A stretch of 6,581 nucleotides of DNA from UMGS172 sp045546555 (GTDB taxonomy: Bacteria; Bacillota; Clostridia; Oscillospirales; Acutalibacteraceae), in assembly GCA_045546555.1 (NCBI GenBank), contig JAZQCY010000113.1:1-6581 (forward strand), written 5' to 3'. The notes under the pieces were generated by a model. It ran no database searches, had not been told where the DNA came from, and was given only the letters and a program-made list of their open reading frames with translations. Below are positions 1 through 5,448 of the stretch, in pieces. The position numbers and the translations under genes were made by a program. Within the stretch, counting starts at the first letter, position 1, and every line of letters starts with the position of its first letter.

Positions 1-558
1 TTTGACGAGATTGAGAAAGCGCACCCCGATATCCTTAATATATTACTGCAAATATTGGATGATGGAAGAATTACCGACTCGCAAGGCAGAACGGTCAACT
101 TTGAGAATACTGTTCTTGTTATGACCTCTAATGCAGGCAGTGACAATAACGGTGCAATGCTCGGCTTTAACAAAACGGTTGCTGAAGCCTCAAAGGATAA
201 AGCAATGAAGGCATTAAAGGACTTCCTAAGACCCGAATTTTTGGGCCGTGTGGATGATATTATTGCTTTCTCTCCGCTTAATACCGATTCTCTTGAAAGA
301 ATTGCTGCACTTATACTCGATGAACTTAAACCCTTGCTTGAGGAACGTGATATCGAGTTTGCCTACGATAATGCACTTTGCAGATACTTTGCCGAAAAGT
401 GTGACGGTAAATCGGGCGCACGAGAATTACGCAAGATGATCCGTAAGGAGGTAGAGGATAAGATAATCGGTCTTATGATCGATAACCCCGATGTTACTTT
501 CAAGTCAATGACCGCAGAGGTTGATGACGGAGTAAAAATTTCTTATCAGAAAATTTAA
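1..558 (+). CDS. Clp protease ATP-binding subunit, ClpC/ClpA-like, C-terminal part (5' truncated)
   Basis: This is the last 185 residues of a Hsp100/Clp AAA+ unfoldase; the reading frame is already open at base 1. The visible part is the second nucleotide-binding domain from Walker B onward. Fragment residues 1-8 are FDEIEKAH (Walker B, D2/E3), 41-46 MTSNAG (sensor 1, N44), 77-86 RPEFLGRVDD (arginine finger R83), and 139-141 GAR (sensor 2). The LGF tripeptide at 54-56, between sensor 1 and the arginine finger, sits where ClpA and ClpC carry the IGF/IGL-type loop that docks on ClpP and where ClpB lacks it. A ClpP partner is therefore more likely than a ClpB disaggregase. The family function is ATP-driven unfolding and feeding of proteins to ClpP in the cytosol. 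The N-terminal and first AAA+ domains lie outside the window, so ClpC versus ClpA cannot be decided. It ends just before the tRNA promoter and appears unrelated to the operon downstream. Confidence 0.95.
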   Translation, partial: FDEIEKAHPDILNILLQILDDGRITDSQGRTVNFENTVLVMTSNAGSDNNGAMLGFNKTVAEASKDKAMKALKDFLRPEFLGRVDDIIAFSPLNTDSLERIAALILDELKPLLEERDIEFAYDNALCRYFAEKCDGKSGARELRKMIRKEVEDKIIGLMIDNPDVTFKSMTAEVDDGVKISYQKI

Positions 559-566
559 AATTTCTC

Positions 567-595
567 TTGACGAGCGACGCAGTTTGTGGTAATAT
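567..595 (+). promoter_or_regulatory. Sigma-A-type promoter of the tRNA unit
   Basis: A -35 box TTGACG (567-572) is followed by a 17-bp spacer and a -10 box TAATAT (590-595), preceded by TG at 587-588 (extended -10). Transcription would begin near 602, about 12 nt before the tRNA-Gly gene. It starts 9 nt after the clp stop codon. A perfect inverted repeat surrounds the -10 box (separate entry). The match to consensus is direct; activity is inferred. Confidence 0.8.
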
Positions 596-607
596 ATACT
601 GCGTCGC
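574..607. repeat. Perfect 10-bp inverted repeat around the tRNA promoter -10 box
   Basis: The left arm GCGACGCAGT (574-583) is exactly complementary to the right arm ACTGCGTCGC (598-607), with a 14-nt loop that holds the whole -10 box. No T-run follows the right arm on either strand, so it is a poor intrinsic terminator for clp. It could be an operator, a cruciform-prone element, or a 3'-end stabilising hairpin on the clp mRNA. Confidence 0.75.
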
Positions 608-613
608 AAAGAT

Positions 614-687
<74 letters not shown>

Positions 688-733
688 AAATGCCCGGCCG
701 TTGGCAACAGTCATCGGTTTTTGGGCGTTTTTT
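688..733 (+). terminator. Terminator-like hairpin between the two tRNA genes
   Basis: AAATGCCC (688-695) can pair with GGGCGTTT (723-730), with one G-U pair, and the run TTTTTT follows at 728-733. A small inner stem GCC/GGC (697-699 with 703-705) can form in the loop. The shape is that of an intrinsic terminator, but no second promoter is recognisable before the tRNA-Arg gene. It may be leaky, an attenuator, or simply a folded spacer that helps processing. The core stem is only about five strong pairs with a long loop, so confidence is modest. Confidence 0.4.
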
Positions 734-747
734 ATGAAACCGGATAT

Positions 748-824
748 GCGCTGATAGCTCAGTTGGATAGAGCATCTGCCTTCTAAGCAGAGGGTCGGGG
801 GTTCGAATCCCTTTCAGCGTGCCA
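748..824 (+). tRNA. tRNA-Arg (anticodon TCT)
   Basis: The acceptor stem GCGCTGA (748-754) pairs with TCAGCGT (814-820), including a terminal G-U. The D-arm carries AGCTCAGTTGGATAGAGC (756-773). The anticodon stem TCTGC/GCAGA (775-779, 787-791) encloses loop CTTCTAA with anticodon TCT at 782-784. The T-arm contains GGGTTCGAATCCC (799-811). The discriminator is G821 and CCA is encoded at 822-824. It reads AGA/AGG arginine codons. A partial inverted copy of its T-arm lies 66 nt downstream of the original T-arm. Confidence 0.97.
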
Positions 825-869
825 ATTTAAAGAGGGTAGTACCGAGGGTATTGCCCTCTTTAAATTTTT
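824..869 (+). terminator. Intrinsic terminator of the tRNA unit
   Basis: AATTTAAAGAGGG (824-836) is perfectly complementary to CCCTCTTTAAATT (854-866), giving a 13-bp stem with a 17-nt loop and an immediate T-tract (865-869). It overlaps the last base of the tRNA CCA. The A/T-rich stem base also provides an A-tract upstream, so it could work on the minus strand too. The loop holds a second GAGGG (844-848) able to pair with the same CCCTC (854-858), giving a shorter alternative hairpin. Confidence 0.88.
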
Positions 870-878
870 ATATGATGT

Positions 879-893
879 AAGGGATTCGAACCC
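879..893 (-). repeat. Inverted 15-nt copy of the tRNA-Arg T-arm
   Basis: The minus strand of 879-893 reads GGGTTCGAATCCCTT, identical to 799-813 in the tRNA-Arg T-arm. I tried to extend it to a tRNA on the minus strand and found no acceptor stem, anticodon arm or CCA. It is therefore an isolated T-arm fragment. T-arm sequences are common integrase core sites, so a remnant of an integration or rearrangement is plausible but unproven. Confidence 0.55.
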
Positions 894-929
894 TGCAGGA
901 CTTTGATATGCTGCTTCCGATTTTTCCCA

Positions 930-998
930 ATATTTACAAATATGCATTCGATTGTTTCTCTTTACTTTACATTAAGATAGTATATTTATAAAATATGC
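930..998. repeat. Imperfect direct repeat upstream of and overlapping the first operon promoter
   Basis: ATATTTACAAATATGC (930-945) recurs as ATATTTATAAAATATGC (982-998), differing by one substitution and one inserted base. The first copy contains the 2-nt-spaced palindrome ATATTT-AC-AAATAT. The second copy covers the -10 box of the promoter at 966-994. Similar CGAT-n-TTTCT strings follow both copies (949-959 and 1006-1017) and occur again at 1021-1028. The pattern fits a regulator binding site or a local duplication; the regulator is unknown. Confidence 0.45.
966..994 (+). promoter_or_regulatory. Candidate distal promoter of the glycan operon
   Basis: TTTACA (966-971), a 17-bp spacer and TAAAAT (989-994) match sigma-A consensus with one mismatch in each box. 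It lies exactly 64 bp upstream of the stronger promoter at 1030-1058, with the same spacing and -10 sequence. The surrounding DNA is A/T-rich, so chance matches are easier here. Confidence 0.5.
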
Positions 999-1029
999 TT
1001 TAAATCGATGTATTTCTGTACGATTTCTG

Positions 1030-1058
1030 TTGACACTTATAGCTAAAAATGATAAAAT
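1030..1058 (+). promoter_or_regulatory. Main sigma-A-type promoter of the glycan operon
   Basis: A perfect TTGACA (1030-1035), a 17-bp spacer and TAAAAT (1053-1058), with TG at 1050-1051 giving an extended -10, make this the best promoter in the window. The start would be near 1065, leaving a leader of about 88 nt before the TTG codon at 1153. Direct 8-bp repeats ATTTCTGT (1012-1019 and 1023-1030), 11 bp apart, abut the -35 box and could bind a regulator on one helix face. Confidence 0.8.
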
Positions 1059-1083
1059 AATGATAATTGTGGAGTAGTGTGAC

Positions 1084-1105
1084 TTATTGTGCCGTTTTAC
1101 AATAA
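1084..1105 (+). promoter_or_regulatory. Small hairpin in the operon leader
   Basis: TTATTGT (1084-1090) is complementary to ACAATAA (1099-1105) around an 8-nt loop. Only one G-C pair is present and no T-run follows, so it is weak. Polysaccharide operons of Firmicutes sometimes use leader hairpins for antitermination (the LoaP type), but nothing here identifies such a site. Confidence 0.25.
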
Positions 1106-1139
1106 ATAGTTAATTACTTGTTATCACATTACAAGATAT

Positions 1140-1144
1140 AGGGG
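1140..1144 (+). promoter_or_regulatory. Ribosome binding site that fixes the TTG start
   Basis: AGGGG lies 8 nt upstream of TTG at 1153-1155. The next in-frame ATG falls at residue 63, beyond conserved N-terminal motifs of the aminotransferase, so this site supports TTG as the true start. Confidence 0.7.
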
Positions 1145-1152
1145 TTGTTATT

Positions 1153-2358
1153 TTGAGTATAAAGGTGCCTTTTTCACCGCCCGATATAACCGAGGCGGAA
1201 ATTAACGAGGTTTGCGAGGCTTTGCGCTCGGGGTGGATCACGACCGGCCCAAGAACCAAAGAGCTTGAAAGAAAAATTGCTGAATATGTCGGCACAAAAA
1301 AGGCTGTCTGTCTTAACTCTCAAACCGCTTGTGCCGAAATGGCTTTACGCTTACTTGGGATAGGTGAGGGGGATGAGGTAATCGTTCCCGCCTATACATA
1401 TACAGCAACAGCCTCGGTCGTTTGCCATGTTGGTGCAACTCTTGTGATGGTTGATACTCAGCCCGATTGCCTTGAGATGGATTATGATGCTTTAGAAATG
1501 GCTATCACCCCTAAAACTAAGGCTATAATTCCCGTTGATATCGCAGGCATTCCGTGTGATTATGACCGTATTTTTGATATTGTCAACCGTAAACGTGATA
1601 TTTTCACTCCAAACAGTGAGCTTCAGAAGGCAATCGGCAGAGTGGCCGTTTTGGCTGATACCGCTCATTCGTTCGGCGCTGAAAGAAACGGCATTAAGAC
1701 GGGTAATCTTGCTGATTTTTCATCGTTCTCGTTCCATGCAGTTAAGAACCTCACTACTGCTGAAGGCGGCGCCTTGACCTGGCGGAGCATTGATGGAGTT
1801 GACGATGATGAAATCTATAAGCATTTACAGCTTTTAAGCCTTCACGGTCAGTCTAAGGATGCATTGGCAAAAACCAAACTTGGTGCTTGGGAGTATGATA
1901 TTATCGGCCCATGGTATAAATGCAATATGACCGACGTTGCCGCCGCAATAGGGCTCAAACAATTTGAGCGTTATGATGAAATGCTTAAAAGACGCAAGGA
2001 GATCATTGAAAGATATGATTCTGCTTTAAGACCTTTGGGTGTAAAAACATTGGAGCATTATACCGATACATATTCTTCAAGCGGTCATTTGTATCTTACA
2101 AGAGTACCCGGTATAACCCCCGAACAGCGCAATGATATTATAACCAAAATGGCCGAAAAGGGAGTTGCCTGCAATGTCCATTATAAGCCGTTGCCGATGC
2201 TCACCGCCTACAAAAACCTTGGCTTTGATATAAAGGACTATCCCAACGCATACTCCAATTTTGCAAACGAAATATCCTTACCGTTGCACACCTGTTTGAC
2301 CGATGAACAGATTGAGTATGTTGTTGATAGCTTTGCTTCTGTAATTAAGAACATTTAG
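1153..2358 (+). CDS. DegT/DnrJ/EryC1/StrS-family PLP-dependent sugar aminotransferase
   Basis: A cytosolic fold-type I PLP enzyme of 401 residues (family usual 360-400), expected to move an amino group, normally from glutamate, onto a keto-sugar nucleotide. The N-terminus carries the family signature SGWITTGP (26-33), then LNSQTACAEMAL (54-65), with the phosphate-contacting S/T residues. VPAYTYTATA (78-87) is next. D169 in LADTAHSFG should bind the pyridine nitrogen, and K198 in SFHAVKNLTTAEGGAL (193-208) should form the Schiff base. A stretch of about 30 residues (135-163) between PVDIAG and D169 is longer than in many relatives. The start is TTG, chosen because the SGWITTGP region precedes any ATG. 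It opens the operon, 13 nt before the sugar transferase. The neighbourhood suggests a 4-amino-type sugar as in PglE or ArnB pathways, but the exact substrate cannot be read from sequence, and no 4,6-dehydratase is seen here. Confidence 0.93.
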   Translation: MSIKVPFSPPDITEAEINEVCEALRSGWITTGPRTKELERKIAEYVGTKKAVCLNSQTACAEMALRLLGIGEGDEVIVPAYTYTATASVVCHVGATLVMVDTQPDCLEMDYDALEMAITPKTKAIIPVDIAGIPCDYDRIFDIVNRKRDIFTPNSELQKAIGRVAVLADTAHSFGAERNGIKTGNLADFSSFSFHAVKNLTTAEGGALTWRSIDGVDDDEIYKHLQLLSLHGQSKDALAKTKLGAWEYDIIGPWYKCNMTDVAAAIGLKQFERYDEMLKRRKEIIERYDSALRPLGVKTLEHYTDTYSSSGHLYLTRVPGITPEQRNDIITKMAEKGVACNVHYKPLPMLTAYKNLGFDIKDYPNAYSNFANEISLPLHTCLTDEQIEYVVDSFASVIKNI

Positions 2359-2371
2359 AAAGCGGTATTTT

Positions 2372-3022
2372 ATGTACAAGAATTTCTTTAAACGTTTTTT
2401 TGATATTTTAATATCACTTATTGCACTGCCATTTGTTTTATTAGCTATTATTATAGTCGCACCGTTTATTTATTTTACCGATAAAGGCCCTGTGTTTTAT
2501 AACGCCGAGCGTCTTGGCAAAAAGGGTAAGATTTTTAAAATGTATAAGCTGCGCAGTATGAGAGTGAATTCGCCCAATCTTCTTAATGCAGACGGTTCTA
2601 CATATAACGCTGATGATGATCCCCGAGTAACAAAAATCGGCAGAATTATGAGAAAGACAAGTATAGACGAGCTTCCGCAGTTCTTTAATGTTTTAAAAGG
2701 TGATATGAGCCTTATCGGACCGCGAGCACATCTTACTACAAGTTTCAAGAGCTTTGAAGAGCTTGATGAAAACCATCAGAAGAGACTTATGGTTCGTCCC
2801 GGCATCACAGGATATAATCAGGCATATTACAGAAACTCGGTCACAGCCGACCAAAAGATCATCAATGATGTTTATTACGTTGAAAATTTATCATTTGTTC
2901 TTGATGTTAAAGTTATCTTCAAGACAATTGCTACCGTGTTGGGTCGTAAGAATGTTTATGTCAGCTCGGTAAATGAGAATAAGGTTGAAGAAAAAGAGAC
3001 GGTTGAGGCTAACAACAAATGA
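2372..3022 (+). CDS. Bacterial sugar transferase (monotopic phosphoglycosyl transferase, PglC/WcaJ C-domain type)
   Basis: A 216-residue membrane enzyme that would transfer a sugar-1-phosphate from a UDP-sugar to undecaprenyl phosphate, the committed step of lipid-linked glycan assembly. Residues 7-11 KRFFD precede one hydrophobic segment (about 12-36) with P20, typical of the re-entrant helix that dips into the inner leaflet. GPVFYNAERLGKKGKIF (39-55) and YKLRSM (58-63) are family hallmarks. SIDELPQ (97-103) holds the catalytic Asp-Glu pair D99/E100. Then come GDMSLIGPR (110-118) and VRPGITGYNQ (141-150). The usual GPRP is GPRAH here. The size fits the short single-domain PglC-like class without the extra membrane domain of WbaP. 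The last 15 residues or so are charged and look disordered. The ribosome binding site (around 2357-2365) is weak, and the stop overlaps the next gene's start (ATGA), suggesting translational coupling. The aminotransferase product is its likely donor sugar (inference). Confidence 0.95.
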   Translation: MYKNFFKRFFDILISLIALPFVLLAIIIVAPFIYFTDKGPVFYNAERLGKKGKIFKMYKLRSMRVNSPNLLNADGSTYNADDDPRVTKIGRIMRKTSIDELPQFFNVLKGDMSLIGPRAHLTTSFKSFEELDENHQKRLMVRPGITGYNQAYYRNSVTADQKIINDVYYVENLSFVLDVKVIFKTIATVLGRKNVYVSSVNENKVEEKETVEANNK

Positions 3023-4200
3023 TGAGATTATTGATAATAGGCGCTTCGGTTCTGCAGTTGCCTGCAATTAAACGTGCTAAAGAGTTGGGATATTATGTTG
3101 GCGTTGTTGACTATGATCCCAATGCTGTTGGAATTCAATTTGCTGATGAGTATTTCAATGTCAGCACTATTGATATTGACGGTGTCACTGAAGTTGCAAA
3201 GAAATTTTCTCCTGATGGTATTATGACGTTGGCAACCGATATGCCTATGCGATCGATAGCAGGTGCTACTTCTGCTTGTGGGTTGCAAGGTATTTCGATG
3301 GAAACGGCCATCAAATCAACGGACAAAGGCGAAATGATTAAGTGTTTTGCTGAGAATAACGTTGAGCATCCTTGGTTTTATATCGTTGATTCTGACGACA
3401 AATTTAATGAAACCAAGTCCTTGGTCACATTCCCTTGTATTATGAAACCGACCGACAGCTCAGGCAGTAGGGGAGTTATGCTGCTTAATAGTGTGGATGA
3501 GCTTGAAAAGGCTTACGACTATACAAAAAGCTTCTCAAGATGCGGTGCTGTTATCATAGAGGAGTATTTAAAGGGTTCTGAGGTAAGTGTTGAGGTCGTT
3601 GCTGTTGACGGAACCCCTAATGTGCTCCAAATCACCGATAAGCTTACAACAGGTGCTCCGCACTTTGTTGAAATGGGTCACAGTCAGCCAAGCAGACTGC
3701 CTGAATCTGATAAAAACGACATTTCTGATCTTGCTAAAAGAGCAGTAAAGTCCGTAGGTATTAAAAACGGACCTGCTCATGTGGAGATCATGTTGACCGA
3801 TAACGGCCCTAAAATGATCGAATTAGGTGCAAGAATGGGCGGAGACTGCATAACCACTCATTTGGTTCCTTTGTCTACAGGAATCGATATGATCAAATCA
3901 ACCATAGATATTTCCTGCGGTATTAAGCCTGATATTGAACGCAAATTCAATAAAGCAAGCGCTATTCGCTACTTTAATGTTGGTCACGGTACGATTACAA
4001 ACATTTCAGGTGTTGAAGAAGCGCAAAGCATTCCCGGAGTTATCGAGATAACTTTTGTTAAATCAATTGGGGATACTGTCGGTGAGATAGGCTCAAGCAC
4101 TGATCGTGTCGGTTTTGTTATTGCGCAGGCTGATACTGCAGAGGATGCAGTAAAAATTTGCGAAAAAGCAATCAGTACAATTGTTGTTTCGGTGAATTAA
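3019..4200 (+). CDS. ATP-grasp carboxylate-amine ligase (first of three)
   Basis: A cytosolic 393-residue ATP-grasp enzyme. The family activates a carboxylate as acyl phosphate and joins it to an amine. Residues 1-110 form the Rossmann-like pre-ATP-grasp domain (LLIIGAS at 4-10, VVDYDPNA at 29-36). The ATP-grasp core follows: K143 in IMKPTDSSGSRG with the glycine-rich loop 146-152, IIEEYLKGSEVSVE (179-192) with hinge and base-binding acids, then E256 (HVEIML) and E268/R272 (MIELGARMGGD) as likely Mg-ATP ligands. The Asn common in the E-x-N motif is G270; I believe such replacements also occur in amino-acid ligases of the BacD kind. ATG at 3019 overlaps the preceding stop by 4 nt; ATG at 3022 is an alternative, but GAGG at 3005-3008 is better spaced for 3019. 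The position after an aminotransferase and a sugar transferase suggests it attaches an amino acid or other acid to an amino sugar. The substrate is not determinable here. Confidence 0.92.
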   Translation: MMRLLIIGASVLQLPAIKRAKELGYYVGVVDYDPNAVGIQFADEYFNVSTIDIDGVTEVAKKFSPDGIMTLATDMPMRSIAGATSACGLQGISMETAIKSTDKGEMIKCFAENNVEHPWFYIVDSDDKFNETKSLVTFPCIMKPTDSSGSRGVMLLNSVDELEKAYDYTKSFSRCGAVIIEEYLKGSEVSVEVVAVDGTPNVLQITDKLTTGAPHFVEMGHSQPSRLPESDKNDISDLAKRAVKSVGIKNGPAHVEIMLTDNGPKMIELGARMGGDCITTHLVPLSTGIDMIKSTIDISCGIKPDIERKFNKASAIRYFNVGHGTITNISGVEEAQSIPGVIEITFVKSIGDTVGEIGSSTDRVGFVIAQADTAEDAVKICEKAISTIVVSVN

Positions 4201-4203
4201 TTT

Positions 4204-5448
4204 ATGAAAATACTTCTTATCCTTGGCGGATTTCCCCAAATGATCGATATCGTTTTTACAGCACGTGAGATGGGCGTGAAAACGATAGTTGTGGATAATA
4301 ATAAGAATTCTCCTGCAAAAAAATTTGCCGATAAATCTTTTGATATTAGTACCGGTGAAATTAACAAAATTGTTGAGCTTTGTAAAAAAGAAAAAATCAA
4401 TGGAATTTTTACAGGTTTTGAGGATTTCAATATCCATATAGCATGTGAGCTTTGTGAAAAGCTTAATCTTCCGTTTTATGCTACAAAAACTCAACTTGAA
4501 TGTGTCACTAATAAACTATTATTCAAGGAAAAATGCAGGGAATACGGCATACCTGTTATTGAGCAGTATTCTGTAGAACAGGCAGTAGCGCTTCAAAAAT
4601 ACCCTTATATAGTCAAGCCTGTTGATAGCTATGGTAGCCGTGGTATTACTGTTTGCCGAAATGAAGATGAACTAAATAAAGGTTATTTAAAGGCAATCGG
4701 TTGCTCTAAAACATCTACTGCTATTATTGAAAAGTTTGTTGATTACGATTATGGAACCGAACTGTTTTATACTGTTGTAAACGGTGAAATATATCTTACC
4801 GCAACTGCTGACAGATATACTGTTAAAAACGGTGAAACGACTGTTCCGCTACCTGTTGCTGAGGTTTTTCCTTCTCGACAGAGGGATAAAATGGCAACCG
4901 AGCTTGATGAAAATATTCGTAAAATGCTTTGTGGCATGAAAATTGAAAACGGGCTGGTTTTAATTCAAAGCTTGTTTGACGGAAATGATTTTTATATTTA
5001 TGAAATGGCTTTTCGGTTTACCGGCGAGCAGCATTATCGTCTTGTTTTAAAGCAACAAGGTATTGATCTTGCAAAAATGATGATAAATCATGCTTTGGGC
5101 GAAGATATTTCTGAATATAGAACAGAGAAACTTGCTGATAAGTACTTTTGTTATCCTTCGATAAACTTAGCATTAGTTTTAAACCAAGGCAAAATAATGA
5201 ATATTTCCGGCCTCGAAAAAGTCTATAAAATTGATGAGGTTATATCTTATAATCTTACTCATTTTGAGAAGGATGTTGTTGCCGCGAGCGGTGATTATTC
5301 TCATATGCTCATACGTATCAATATGGTTGCAAAAAGCTACAAAGAACTATGTCGTGCTGTTAAAGATGTTGATGATTATGTTACGGTTACTTCTTTTGAC
5401 GGTGAAGATATGCTTTCTACACATTTCAGACTTTTGGAGGAACCGTAA
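4204..5448 (+). CDS. ATP-grasp carboxylate-amine ligase (second of three)
   Basis: A 414-residue ATP-grasp protein with the same architecture as its upstream neighbour but strongly diverged. The N-domain starts KILLILGGFPQ and VVDNNKNSPAKKFAD (29-43), which parallels VVDYDPNAVGIQFAD in the first ligase. The core has K138 in YIVKPVDSYGSRG (135-147), E176 (IIEKF) and E185. Near the metal site it has Q255 (VLIQSLF) where the first ligase has E256, then E267/R271 in YIYEMAFRFTGEQHY (264-278). Gln is a tolerated metal ligand there in some ATP-grasps, such as the carbamoyl phosphate synthetase large subunit. The extra C-terminal region (about 300-414) probably helps define the substrate. The start ATG is 3 nt after the previous stop, with GGTGA (4191-4195) 8 nt upstream. 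A likely role is a second amide bond on the same product, so the pair could add two different residues in order. That is inference from tandem placement. Confidence 0.9.
   Translation: MKILLILGGFPQMIDIVFTAREMGVKTIVVDNNKNSPAKKFADKSFDISTGEINKIVELCKKEKINGIFTGFEDFNIHIACELCEKLNLPFYATKTQLECVTNKLLFKEKCREYGIPVIEQYSVEQAVALQKYPYIVKPVDSYGSRGITVCRNEDELNKGYLKAIGCSKTSTAIIEKFVDYDYGTELFYTVVNGEIYLTATADRYTVKNGETTVPLPVAEVFPSRQRDKMATELDENIRKMLCGMKIENGLVLIQSLFDGNDFYIYEMAFRFTGEQHYRLVLKQQGIDLAKMMINHALGEDISEYRTEKLADKYFCYPSINLALVLNQGKIMNISGLEKVYKIDEVISYNLTHFEKDVVAASGDYSHMLIRINMVAKSYKELCRAVKDVDDYVTVTSFDGEDMLSTHFRLLEEP
5436..5440 (+). promoter_or_regulatory. Strong ribosome binding site for the GNAT gene
   Basis: GGAGG ends 8 nt before ATG 5449 and lies inside the end of the second ATP-grasp gene. 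It is the strongest Shine-Dalgarno match in the operon and fits the zero-gap junction between the two genes. Confidence 0.75.

Noticed and set aside
880..960. Possible tRNA gene on the minus strand, suggested by a perfect T-arm
   Set aside because: Upstream of the T-arm no anticodon or D-arm can be folded, and downstream there is no acceptor strand or CCA.
1117..1135. Short inverted repeat CTTGT/ACAAG in the operon leader
   Set aside because: Five pairs around a nine-base loop in A/T-rich DNA is within chance expectation, and it does not overlap the ribosome binding site.
1110..1295. 61-codon minus-strand open frame at the start of the aminotransferase gene
   Set aside because: It overlaps the operon leader and conserved aminotransferase codons on the other strand, and has no family match I can see.
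4316..4323. A-AAA-AAA heptamer in the frameshift-prone phase within the second ATP-grasp gene
   Set aside because: The frame continues without fault into all ATP-grasp motifs and no stimulatory hairpin or alternative long frame follows. A-runs are common in this A/T-rich gene.
4093..4494. 133-codon antisense open frame across the junction of the two ATP-grasp genes
   Set aside because: It lies opposite two well-supported coding regions. Its translation is rich in Phe/Ile/Asn/Lys with no recognisable motif, as expected of the complement of A/T-rich genes.
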